Source: Bacillota bacterium (GTDB taxonomy: Bacteria > Bacillota > Clostridia > Acetivibrionales > DTU013). From it: a stretch of 64,000 nt of DNA. Position 1 is the stretch's first letter. Each line of letters opens with the position of its first letter. Under the pieces are notes generated by a model. That model was not told the origin of the DNA. It did no database searches and saw nothing but the letters and a program-made list of their open reading frames with translations. The stretch lies in assembly GCA_023433505.1 (NCBI GenBank), contig JAEZCO010000050.1, positions 23,346-87,345 of the forward strand, written 5' to 3'. This document shows positions 18,163 to 25,963 of this stretch, one piece after another. A program made the translations under genes and the position numbers.

Positions 18163-18786
18163 ATGATTGATAAAAGCTGCAGGGATTTTGTAAACAGGCT
18201 TGCTTCGGCTGAGCCTGTTCCGGGCGGCGGAGGGGCGTCGGCAATGGTTGGCGCTCTTGGAGCTGCGCTTGGGAGCATGGTAGGAAATCTGACGCTGGGC
18301 AAGAAAAAATATGAGAATGTGCAGGAGGATATAAAAGCGGTACTGGACCGGGCAGGGAAGCTGCAAAACGAGCTGCTTTCACTGGTTGAGAAAGATGCCC
18401 AGGTATTCGAGCCTCTTTCAAAAGCTTACGGGCTTCCGAAAAATACGGAGGACGAAAAGAAAAACAGAGATACAGTCATGGAAGCAGCTTTAAGGCTTGC
18501 CTGCAGTGTTCCTGTGGAGTTGATGGAGAAGTCCATGGAAGCGGTGGCTTTGCATGAGGAATTGGCCGTTAAAGGCACAAAGATCGCCATAAGCGATGTA
18601 GGCGTGGGGGTGTTGTTCTGCAAATCTGCGCTTTTGGGTGCAAGCTTGAATGTATTCATCAATACAAAGCTGATGAAAGACAGGGAATATGCGGAAGCGA
18701 TAAATAACAAGGCGGAAATGTTGATATCCGAAGGTATATCCAGGGCGGACAGCGTTTACCGGAAAGTGGAGGAGCAGTTAAAATGA
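18163..18786 (+). CDS. fchA: Methenyltetrahydrofolate cyclohydrolase, FchA type
   Basis: A 207-residue protein of the formiminotransferase-cyclodeaminase C-terminal family, all-helical, with the conserved PVPGGGGASAMVGALGAAL near the N-terminus. It interconverts 10-formyl-THF and 5,10-methenyl-THF. ATG 18163 lies after GGAGGG; an in-frame TTG six bases upstream is too close to that site. It sits between fhs and folD, which fits the pathway order. FolD can also carry cyclohydrolase activity, so there may be overlap. Confidence 0.92.
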   Translation: MIDKSCRDFVNRLASAEPVPGGGGASAMVGALGAALGSMVGNLTLGKKKYENVQEDIKAVLDRAGKLQNELLSLVEKDAQVFEPLSKAYGLPKNTEDEKKNRDTVMEAALRLACSVPVELMEKSMEAVALHEELAVKGTKIAISDVGVGVLFCKSALLGASLNVFINTKLMKDREYAEAINNKAEMLISEGISRADSVYRKVEEQLK

Positions 18787-18802
18787 CAGGAGGGCAAAAA
18801 AG

Positions 18803-19687
18803 GTGGCTGTTTTAATGAAAGGCGCCGAGGTAGCCGACGCGATGAAAGAAAAGCTGATTGCGGAGGTTAAAGAGATTAACCACTGCGGTATGGCTCCTGC
18901 ACTGGCAATCGTAAGACTCGGAGCAAGGCCGGACGATATTGCATATGAGCGGGGCGTGAAAAAACGTTTCGGGGAGATCGGAATCGAGGTACAGGTGTTT
19001 GATTATCCCGTGAACACAAAGCAGGAAGAATTTTTATCAGAAATGGATAGAATAAACAGGGACGACAAAATCCATGGAATCCTCTTGTTCAGACCACTCC
19101 CGGACCATATAAGCGAAGATGCGGTAAAGCGTGCAATTCTGGCAGAAAAGGATGTTGACTGCCAGAATCCTGAAAACATAGCCAAGGTTTTTGCAGGAGA
19201 TAAAAGCGGATTTGCACCCTGCACACCCGAAGCGGTGATAGAAATGCTGGACCACTACAAAATAGAGCTAAAGGGAAAAAACATTGTTGTTGTCGGAAGG
19301 AGCATGGTTGTCGGAAAGCCGCTTTCCATGCTTCTTTTAGACAGGCATGCGACAGTGACCATATGCCACACAAGGACCCGTGAACTGGAGATGATATGCA
19401 GGAATGCGGAAATACTGGTTGCCGCCGCCGGAAAAGCCGGAGTGATCCGAGGCCTCCATGTGGGCGACGGGGCTGTCGTGCTGGATGTGGGGATAAACTT
19501 TAATGAATCAGGCAAAATCTGCGGGGATGTGCATTTTGACAGTGCGGTAAAAAAAGCCCGGTATATCACGCCGGTGCCGGGAGGCGTCGGCGCCGTCACG
19601 ACTTTGGTGCTTGCAGCCCATGTGATAAGGGCCGCAAAAAGAAAATGCGGTTTACGGGATTCTGCGTCGCTAAGCTCCTCGGATTGA
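18803..19687 (+). CDS. folD: Bifunctional methylenetetrahydrofolate dehydrogenase/cyclohydrolase
   Basis: A 294-residue FolD. Visible are the catalytic-lysine region (AYERGVKKRFGEIG), GILLFRPLPDHI, DVDCQNPENIA, FAPCTPEAV and the cofactor loop VVGRSMVVGKPLSMLLL, then TPVPGGVGAVTTLVL. It oxidises or reduces methylene-THF with NAD(P). In the acetogenic direction its product methylene-THF is the substrate of MetVF encoded upstream. The start is GTG 18803 behind AGGAGGG. It is the last gene of the operon. Confidence 0.95.
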   Translation: MAVLMKGAEVADAMKEKLIAEVKEINHCGMAPALAIVRLGARPDDIAYERGVKKRFGEIGIEVQVFDYPVNTKQEEFLSEMDRINRDDKIHGILLFRPLPDHISEDAVKRAILAEKDVDCQNPENIAKVFAGDKSGFAPCTPEAVIEMLDHYKIELKGKNIVVVGRSMVVGKPLSMLLLDRHATVTICHTRTRELEMICRNAEILVAAAGKAGVIRGLHVGDGAVVLDVGINFNESGKICGDVHFDSAVKKARYITPVPGGVGAVTTLVLAAHVIRAAKRKCGLRDSASLSSSD

Positions 19688-19742
19688 CACCAGCGAAAAG
19701 AGCTTGTTTCTAAAAGAGGATTGAAAAGTTTCTAAAAACTTA

Positions 19743-19771
19743 TAGACTTCCTGTGAAAAATCATTTATAAT
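19743..19771 (+). promoter_or_regulatory. Probable sigma-A promoter for larA
   Basis: TAGACT (19743-19748), 17 bases, then TATAAT (19766-19771). Transcription would start near 19778 and give a leader of about 145 bases holding a hairpin at 19782-19800 (TTTGGTC, loop AAGAA, GGCCAAA) and leader element copy 2. Confidence 0.55.
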
Positions 19772-19847
19772 GTGGGAAGTATTTGGTCAAGAAGGCCAAA
19801 GCTTTTCAGTCATTTTATGTTGTATGTGAAAGAATTTCAGGTATTTT

Positions 19848-19905
19848 AGCCATGAAGGTTGAGTTAAATCGTAAGGAACGGTTAATTCAATTCATGGCTT
19901 TTTTA
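19848..19905 (+). promoter_or_regulatory. Conserved hairpin leader element, copy 2
   Basis: AGCCATGAA (19848-19856) pairs with TTCATGGCT (19891-19899), followed by a run of six T. The inner part adds TTGA with TCAA and TTAA-A-TCG with CGGTTAA. Compared with copy 1 the sixth base is T instead of C and its partner is A instead of G, a compensatory change. It ends 18 bases before the larA start, overlapping the approach to the ribosome binding site AGGAGGC. Confidence 0.65.
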
Positions 19906-19922
19906 TTTTCAGGAGGCAGTAA

Positions 19923-21344
19923 ATGTGGTTTTATAAAGAAGGAAACACTATCGATGAAGCATTGCAGATGGAAATGATGGAAAGGCTGGTGGAGGAAGCG
20001 CAAAAGCGGATTAATCCGTCCGTTAAAAAAGTACTTCTCCTCCCTCCGGACATCACCCGCTACCATTCGGGTGCAGGCAGGCTTACAAATATGCTTTATC
20101 ATGTTCTGGGAACGGGGTGTGATATCGATATAATCCCTACATTAGGACAGCATGTCCCGCATACGCCGGAAGAGAACCGATGGATGTTTGGGGATATACC
20201 CGAGGAGCGCATACATGCGCATGATTGGAAAAAATCCTGCAAAACCCTGGGATACATAGACGCTGATTTTGTTAGTGCCGCAACAGGAGGCAAAGCAGAC
20301 TGGCCGATTCCTGTGGAGATTAACAGTGCAGTAATTGACGGAGGCTATGATTTGATCGTCAACATCGGGCAGATAGTTCCGCACGAGGTACTGGGATTTG
20401 CAAACCACAATAAAAACTATTTCATTGGCCTTGGCGGTAAAAGTATGATTACGGCTTCTCACATGATGGCTGCATCTTGTGGGATTGAAAACAATTTGGG
20501 ACAAATTGTAACTCCTTTGCGAGGCTGCTATAATTTAGCCGAAAAAGAGTATTTGAAGAGTGTCCCGCATGTCTATGTGCTGATAGTAAAATCAAGAAAA
20601 GCTTCCGGTGAATTGGAAACTACGGGTTTATATGTAGGAAGCAGTGTTGAAACCTATATACAGGCGGCAAGATATGCAAGAAAGCAAACGGTGCACATGT
20701 TTGACAGGCCTGTTAAAAAGATGGTCTGCTATATGGATGAGAAAGAATTTAGAAGCACCTGGGTGGCGAATAAAGCTATATACAGGACGCGAAAGGCAAT
20801 TGCGGACGAGGGGGAACTTATTGTAATTGCTCCCGGAGTTGAACGGTTCGGAGAACAGGACGAGGTTGACCGGATGATCCGCAGGTATGGTTATAAGGGT
20901 ACGCCAAATACTCTGGAAGCTTACCAAAACGACAGCGAATTGCATGATCTGGCCCATGCTGCTGCGCATCTGATTCATGGCTCGTCGGAAGGAAGATTCA
21001 GCATCACCTATGCTCCCGGCAAGCTTTCAAAAGAAGAGATTGAAGCCGCAGGATATGGTTTTATGAATGTTGGAGACGCATTGAAAGCCTATAATCCGGA
21101 TAGCATGAATGAAGGCTTCAATACGGTAAACGGAGAGGAAATATACTTTATAAAATCGCCTAGCCTTGGTCTGTGGACATCGAGAGATAAATACATCGAT
21201 GCGTTAAGGAACAACCTGGATTTTGCGGAAAGAATGATAGAAAAACAACCGGAGGAAGCCATCTGGAAGCAAATAAAGGACTGGAATTGTGAAGATCTTG
21301 AGGAATATAAACAAAAAATAGGACCAGTTGATATTACCAAGTAA
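19923..21344 (+). CDS. LarA-family nickel-pincer 2-hydroxyacid racemase/epimerase
   Basis: A 473-residue protein of the lactate racemase (DUF2088) family. Residues that match LarA of Lactobacillus plantarum keep their spacing: H77 (TLGQHVPH), H154 (PHEVLGF, equals H174), K164 ten residues on (equals K184, which carries the nickel-pincer nucleotide) and H180 sixteen further (equals H200, nickel ligand). So the cofactor site looks intact. LarA relatives racemise lactate, malate and other 2-hydroxyacids. The neighbour tartrate/D-malate dehydrogenase suggests malate or tartrate rather than lactate (inference). No larB, larC or larE is in the window. Confidence 0.85.
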   Translation: MWFYKEGNTIDEALQMEMMERLVEEAQKRINPSVKKVLLLPPDITRYHSGAGRLTNMLYHVLGTGCDIDIIPTLGQHVPHTPEENRWMFGDIPEERIHAHDWKKSCKTLGYIDADFVSAATGGKADWPIPVEINSAVIDGGYDLIVNIGQIVPHEVLGFANHNKNYFIGLGGKSMITASHMMAASCGIENNLGQIVTPLRGCYNLAEKEYLKSVPHVYVLIVKSRKASGELETTGLYVGSSVETYIQAARYARKQTVHMFDRPVKKMVCYMDEKEFRSTWVANKAIYRTRKAIADEGELIVIAPGVERFGEQDEVDRMIRRYGYKGTPNTLEAYQNDSELHDLAHAAAHLIHGSSEGRFSITYAPGKLSKEEIEAAGYGFMNVGDALKAYNPDSMNEGFNTVNGEEIYFIKSPSLGLWTSRDKYIDALRNNLDFAERMIEKQPEEAIWKQIKDWNCEDLEEYKQKIGPVDITK

Positions 21345-21353
21345 TAAAATATC

Positions 21354-21382
21354 TTTACAGTCAGTTGAATTTGAAATATAAT
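21354..21382 (+). promoter_or_regulatory. Sigma-A promoter for the DUF3842-dehydrogenase operon
   Basis: TTTACA (21354-21359), spacer of exactly 17, TATAAT (21377-21382). It starts ten bases after the larA stop, so the next two genes have their own promoter and a leader of about 165 bases. Confidence 0.75.
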
Positions 21383-21387
21383 GAATA

Positions 21388-21502
21388 TATGGCATTAAAT
21401 CTAAGAAGATTTGTAAATGGCCATAAAGGGTCCTGTCTTACGAAAACGCGAGCCACGGAGGTTGGTTAAATAGCAGAAGCTATTCCGCTCCGTGGCTTTA
21501 AT
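21388..21502 (+). promoter_or_regulatory. Leader with upstream hairpin and conserved hairpin element, copy 3
   Basis: The 5' part folds as TATGGC/GCCATA (21388-21393 with 21420-21425) around AAATCT-AAGA-AGATTT. The conserved element follows: AGCCACGGAG (21451-21460) with CTCCGTGGCT (21488-21497), then T-rich DNA, and an inner stem AATAGC-AGAA-GCTATT. The eighth base is G with partner C, where copies 1 and 2 have A with T, again compensatory. It lies between a good promoter and the gene, so it is transcribed as a leader. Confidence 0.65.
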
Positions 21503-21553
21503 ATTCTGATAATAATTTAACAAAGAAAAAATAAAAGCAAATGAGGGATATGG

Positions 21554-21964
21554 ATGAGAATAGCGGTAGTAGACGGTCAGGGCGGAGGAATTGGAAGGCA
21601 GGTCATTGAAGGCTTAAGAAAAGAATTGGATTATGATGTTGAGATTATAGCACTGGGTACGAACTCTACTGCAACGTCTTTCATGATAAAGGCAGGAGCA
21701 AACGAAGGGGCTACGGGCGAAAACGCGATTGCCTATACCGCGTCAAGGGTTGATTATATCATTGGCCCTGTAGCGATAATAGCTGCAGGTTCAATGCTTG
21801 GCGAAGTAACTCCTTCCATGTCGCGGGCAATTGCGGAAAGTCCGGCAAGAAAGCTGCTTATACCACTAAACCGGTGCGACATAGAAATCGTTGGTCTGGA
21901 CAAAGAGCTTTCCATTCCGGATATTATTGCAAAGGCAGTAGGTATCATGAAATTGATGCTTTAG
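21554..21964 (+). CDS. DUF3842 family protein
   Basis: A 136-residue protein opening with VVDGQGGGIGRQVIEGL and continuing with GTNSTATSFMIKAGANEGATGENAI, typical of DUF3842, a small Rossmann-like family of unknown function in Firmicutes. Its glycine-rich start suggests nucleotide binding, but no activity is known to me. GAGGG precedes ATG 21554. It is 30 bases before the dehydrogenase gene and shares leader copy 3 with it, so the two are probably functionally linked. Confidence 0.85.
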   Translation: MRIAVVDGQGGGIGRQVIEGLRKELDYDVEIIALGTNSTATSFMIKAGANEGATGENAIAYTASRVDYIIGPVAIIAAGSMLGEVTPSMSRAIAESPARKLLIPLNRCDIEIVGLDKELSIPDIIAKAVGIMKLML

Positions 21965-21994
21965 AAAATTGATTATAATTTAAGGAGCTGGCAA

Positions 21995-23077
21995 ATGAAA
22001 ATATATAAAATTGCAGTAATTCCAGGGGATGGAATCGGACCCGAGGTAATTGCTGAAGGCATTAAGGTATTGGGAAAAACGTCACAGCTCAGCAGGGAGT
22101 TTAAATTTGAATTTGCCCGCTTTCCCTGGGGCTGTGAGTATTATCTGAAACACGGCAAAATGATGGATGATGACGGTATGGAACAGTTACGGAATTTTGA
22201 CGCCATATATCTGGGTGCGGTAGGGTATCCCGGCGTTCCTGACCATATCTCGCTTTGGGATTTGCTTCTTAAAATCAGGAAGGGGTTTGACCAATATGTG
22301 AATCTGAGGCCTGTGAAACTGCTTGAAGGAGCACAATGCCCCTTGAAGAATGTTGAGCGCGGTCAGATCGATATGATTGTTATTCGTGAGAATAGCGAGG
22401 GCGAGTATGCCGGAGCAGGTGAATGGAAATTTAAGAATCAGCCGGAGGAGGTTGTACTGCAGACCGGGATATTTTCCCGCAAAGGAACGGAACGTATTAT
22501 GCGGTATGCCTTTGAAACCGCCAGAAGAGAAGGAAGGTCGCTGACAAGCATAAGCAAAGGCAATGCATTGAATTATTCCATGGTTTTCTGGGATCAGATA
22601 TTCAATGAAATCAGAAAAGAATATCCTGATGTAAAAGCATATTCCTGCCTGGTTGATGCGGCAAGCATGTTCTTTGTAAAACAGCCCCAGAGGTTTGAAA
22701 TAATAGTGACTTCCAATTTGTTTGGAGATATCATTACTGATCTTGGAGCTGCGATAGCAGGAGGAATGGGGTTGGCAGCGGGAGCGAATATAAACCCGGA
22801 ACACAAATATCCATCCATGTTTGAACCAGTACACGGTTCTGCGCCGGATATTGCGGGAAAGGGGACAGCCAATCCTCTGGCGGCTATCTGGTCTGTGAGC
22901 CAGATGCTTGACTTCTTTGGGTATAAATTCTGGGGAAGCATTGTACTTAAAGCTATTGAACAGGTGCTGGCAAAGGGGAGGCATTTGACGCCGGATATGG
23001 GTGGGACAGCAAGGACGGACGAAGTCGGTGATGCGGTTTTAGAGACACTGGAAAAAATTATACGTGATATGAAATAG
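21995..23077 (+). CDS. Tartrate/D-malate dehydrogenase (isocitrate/isopropylmalate dehydrogenase family)
   Basis: A 360-residue beta-decarboxylating dehydrogenase. The start VIPGDGIGPEV, the substrate-site region VNLRPVKLLEG, VIRENSEGEYAGAG, SNLFGDIITDLGAAIAG and EPVHGSAPDIAGKGTANP are family hallmarks. The YVNLRP form and the SISKGNALNYSMVFWD segment resemble TtuC/DmlA (tartrate dehydrogenase/decarboxylase, D-malate dehydrogenase) rather than LeuB. It would oxidise D-malate to pyruvate and CO2 with NAD. With the LarA-type racemase it could make a route from L-malate. AAGGAGCTGG precedes the ATG. Confidence 0.85.
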   Translation: MKIYKIAVIPGDGIGPEVIAEGIKVLGKTSQLSREFKFEFARFPWGCEYYLKHGKMMDDDGMEQLRNFDAIYLGAVGYPGVPDHISLWDLLLKIRKGFDQYVNLRPVKLLEGAQCPLKNVERGQIDMIVIRENSEGEYAGAGEWKFKNQPEEVVLQTGIFSRKGTERIMRYAFETARREGRSLTSISKGNALNYSMVFWDQIFNEIRKEYPDVKAYSCLVDAASMFFVKQPQRFEIIVTSNLFGDIITDLGAAIAGGMGLAAGANINPEHKYPSMFEPVHGSAPDIAGKGTANPLAAIWSVSQMLDFFGYKFWGSIVLKAIEQVLAKGRHLTPDMGGTARTDEVGDAVLETLEKIIRDMK

Positions 23078-23120
23078 GTCATAAAAATATATTTTTTTTA
23101 TAAAAGAATGTATACAATGT

Positions 23121-23672
23121 ACAAATAAATATATCTCAAGCAGCTTAAAAAAAGGCATATTCTCTGAAAATCCCATATTCGTCTCTCGCTTTGAGCCTTT
23201 GCCCTGCTCTGGCGGTAACAACAACCGCATTAAATGCGCTGACCATGGGATTATCGGTGACCTTTGTTATTACGGCCAACAATATTGTTGTTTCGCTTAC
23301 CAGAAAGCTGGTGAATTCAAAGGTCAGAGTACCTATTTATATAACGTCTATTGCGACCATTGTAATATTGCTTGAACTGCTGCTGAAAGCATATTTCCCT
23401 TTAATGTATAAAGAATTGGGTATTTATCTTCAGCTGATCGTTGTTTTCGTAATTATACTGGCCCGGGCTGCGGTTTTATCTTTGCCATGCTTGCGGTAGG
23501 TATCATTCGCGAATTGTTTGGAAACGGGAAAGTTTTTGGGTATGGAGTATTCGGGGTCTCATACCAGCCGGCCCTGATTATGATTCTGCCCCCCGGAGCA
23601 TTTATTTTAATCGGGATCTGGCGGGAGCTTCAAAAATGTTTAATGCGCATTTGGAAAAAACGAAAAGGATGA
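23121..23672 (+). pseudogene. rnfE: rnfE remnant with frameshifts and deletion
   Basis: Three frames together spell RnfE, a membrane subunit of the Rnf ferredoxin:NAD oxidoreductase. They are LKKGIFSENPIFV (from 23145), then after a shift LSLCPALAVTTTALNALTMG through LGIYLQLIVVFVII (to about 23465), then after a second shift GCGFIFAMLAVGIIRELFGNG through ILPPGAFILIG. About 20 residues are missing at the second break (after VVFVIILAR) and the expected start codon position reads ACA. It cannot give a normal protein. Confidence 0.8.
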
Positions 23673-23685
23673 GGGAGGAAGTACA

Positions 23686-24140
23686 GTGAAGGAATATTTA
23701 TTGCTTTTTATCGGAGCGGTGGTTGTGAACAATTTTGTCCTGACCCGCTTTCTCGGATTATGCATTCTTTTTGGAGTTTCAAAAAATTTGAACGCTTCTC
23801 TGGGAATGGGAATGGCGGTAACCTCTGTGATAACCTTAAGCTCGATGCTGGCCTGGTCTGTTTACAACTATATTTTGCTGCCGTTTCAGCTAACTTTTCT
23901 CACAACCATCGTCTTTGTACTCCTAATTGCAAGCTTTGTGCAGTTTTTGGAAATGGTCATAGGAAAATATGCCCCTGCCCTGTATAGAATGTGGGGTGCC
24001 TATTTGCTTTTGATTGCAACAAATTGTGTTGTGCTTGGTGTGCCGAATCAGGCTTCTCATTCTTAAAAAGCACAATTCATGCCGTGGGTTCAGGAGTGGG
24101 CTTTGCTCTGGCCATCGTTTTAATGGCAAGCTTAATGAAA
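23686..24140 (+). pseudogene. rnfA: rnfA, frameshifted
   Basis: The first 120 residues are clear RnfA (VVNNFVLTRFLGLCILFGVSKN, APALYRMWGAYLLLIATNCVVLGV), with a good ribosome binding site before the ATG. The frame then closes at 24066. The rest of RnfA continues in another frame (FSFLKSTIHAVGSGVGFALAIVLMAS), with about ten residues lost at the break. The C-terminus is missing because the reading runs straight into RnfB sequence. RnfA is an integral subunit of the ion-pumping Rnf complex; this copy is broken. Confidence 0.8.
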
Positions 24141-24463
24141 AAGGCCTTCCTATTGTTGATGCCAAAAGATGTACCGGCTGTGGAAAGTGTGAAACCGTAT
24201 GCCCAAAGAAAATAATCCGCATGGTTTCTGCCGGCGCAAGTGTCGAGGTCTTATGCAATTCCAGGGATAAGGGAGCTGCTGCCAAAAAGCATTGTGCGGC
24301 TGCATGCCTGGGGTATGGTTTGTGCAGCAGAAACTGCCCTCATGATGCAATACGGATAGAAAATAATCTGGCAATTGTCAACCCGGATATTTGTATAAAG
24401 AAATGCAACCAGAGAGTTTGTTTGGAAAAATGTCCGACAGAGGCAATTCGACTACGATTTTGA
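24138..24463 (+). pseudogene. rnfB: rnfB C-terminal remnant fused to the end of rnfA
   Basis: The reading GLPIVDAKRCTGCGKCETVCPKKII, then CAAACLGYGLCSRNCPHDAI and CIKKCNQRVCLEKCPTEAI, is the ferredoxin-like C-terminal half of RnfB. The N-terminal membrane anchor and the first Fe-S domain are absent, and the join to rnfA is inside a codon run, so an internal deletion removed the rnfA end and the rnfB start. The frame is open to its stop, but it has no start of its own. Confidence 0.78.
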
Positions 24464-24511
24464 AATATTTCAAGGGCTCTGTTTTAATTGCAATAAGGGA
24501 GGGTGGTCAAT

Positions 24512-25828
24512 ATGGGCACTCATGTGAAGGCATTTAAAGGGCGCATCAGCCCATTTCATAGTAAGAAGACGGAAGAGCTTGAAACTGTCAAAATGCCGCT
24601 TCCGCCAAAAGTGCTTCTGCCGATGCTCCAGCAGATTGGTCCGATTTGTCTGCCAATAATAAAAAAGGGAGAGAAGGTTTTCGTAGGACAAGTCATAGGA
24701 GCTTCCAGGAAACCATCCTCCGTTTCTGTCCAGTCCAGCGTATCAGGTGTTGTCACTGATATTTTATCACTTCCTTATTCAATAGGTATAGAGGTTCCAG
24801 CGGTGGAAATTGAGCCAGATGGATATCAAAATATTCATGAAAGCATATCCCCGTTTTATGGTCTTAAAAAAGAAGATTTAATAAATAAAATCAAGGAAGC
24901 CGGCTTGGCAGGTATGGATACGAGGGAGTTTTTAATGGAGCCGGAATATCCCTGGAAAATTAACAGGGAAAGTGATATTCTTATTATTAATGCTGCGCAT
25001 GATGAACGTTTTATAACTTCAGATTATAGAGAAATACTGGAAAATCCGCAGGGCGTATTGAAAAATATAAAAACGCTTATGGATTTAGCACACTTTAAAA
25101 AAGCTTATATTGGTATTGAATCCAGTAAAGGCAAAGCAATTGAGCGCCTCTCGGAGTATATGGATAAAAATGATAATATTGAAATCTTTGGTTTGCGTAT
25201 ACGATATCCCAGAGGCTTTGAAAAGCAGCTCGCATACGCGATTACAAGAAGGAAGATACCGTATGGAGGACTTCCGTCAGATGTAGGTATTACGATTCTG
25301 AATATAAACAGCTTGTCCAACATCACGTATTTTATAAATGCAGGCATGCCGCAAATAAAAAAGAGGATTACTGTAGACGGGCCTGCTGTGAAACATCCTC
25401 AAAACATAGAAGTATTCATTGGAACACAGATAAAAGACGTGCTTACATTTTGTGGAGGAATTAAAGGGGAATTGGGCAAAAATATTATGATGGGGGATGT
25501 GTCGGGAATTGAGCAATTGTCTTTAAGCCATCCTGTAGTAAAACATACAAAAGCTTTACTTGCATTTCCTACGAGAAACTCTTTATATTGTATTGAAAAT
25601 AAATGCATTGGTTGTTGTCGATGCGTTTCAGCTTGTCCAAGGGGGCTTCTTCCTCTTTATATTAATGACAATGTAAAAAATGGCAGAGCAGAAGAAAATT
25701 TAAAGTATTCCTTGAATGATTGTATGGAGTGTGATTGGTGCTCCTATATCTGTCCTGCATCGCGCAATCTGATGCAATCAATTCGGGATTCGAAAGCAGT
25801 ATTAGGAAGAAAAATAACTATAAGCTAG
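24512..25828 (+). CDS. rnfC: RnfC-like ferredoxin:NAD oxidoreductase subunit
   Basis: A 438-residue protein, full length for RnfC. It has the N-terminal RnfC domain (VSGVVTDILSLPYS), the central segment YPRGFEKQLAYAITRRKIPYGGLPSDVG, VDGPAV, FIGTQIKDVLTFCGG, and two C-terminal motifs CIGCCRCVSACPRG and CMECDWCSYICPAS. The usual glycine-rich GMGGATFP loop reads AGMDTREFLM here, so nucleotide binding may be altered. ATG 24512 follows GGGAGGGTGG. rnfC normally leads the rnf operon; here it follows broken rnfE, rnfA and rnfB, and no rnfD or rnfG is seen. It may be an orphan. Confidence 0.8.
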   Translation: MGTHVKAFKGRISPFHSKKTEELETVKMPLPPKVLLPMLQQIGPICLPIIKKGEKVFVGQVIGASRKPSSVSVQSSVSGVVTDILSLPYSIGIEVPAVEIEPDGYQNIHESISPFYGLKKEDLINKIKEAGLAGMDTREFLMEPEYPWKINRESDILIINAAHDERFITSDYREILENPQGVLKNIKTLMDLAHFKKAYIGIESSKGKAIERLSEYMDKNDNIEIFGLRIRYPRGFEKQLAYAITRRKIPYGGLPSDVGITILNINSLSNITYFINAGMPQIKKRITVDGPAVKHPQNIEVFIGTQIKDVLTFCGGIKGELGKNIMMGDVSGIEQLSLSHPVVKHTKALLAFPTRNSLYCIENKCIGCCRCVSACPRGLLPLYINDNVKNGRAEENLKYSLNDCMECDWCSYICPASRNLMQSIRDSKAVLGRKITIS

Positions 25829-25963
25829 GGTGGTGAAAGGAAACGGGAAGTTGTTAGCACTATAGGCCTATCGGCATGGGTATTGCGTTTTTATTCTTAC
25901 GATGTAGCTCGTGGATTTTTATTAATAACTGGGTTACAATATTTATGAGGAAGGAAGTGGATT

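Noticed and set aside
5003..19687. CODH/ACS or hydrogenase genes within the acetogenesis-like operon
   Set aside because: None of the products has CooS, AcsB or hydrogenase large-subunit motifs; only the methyl branch is present.
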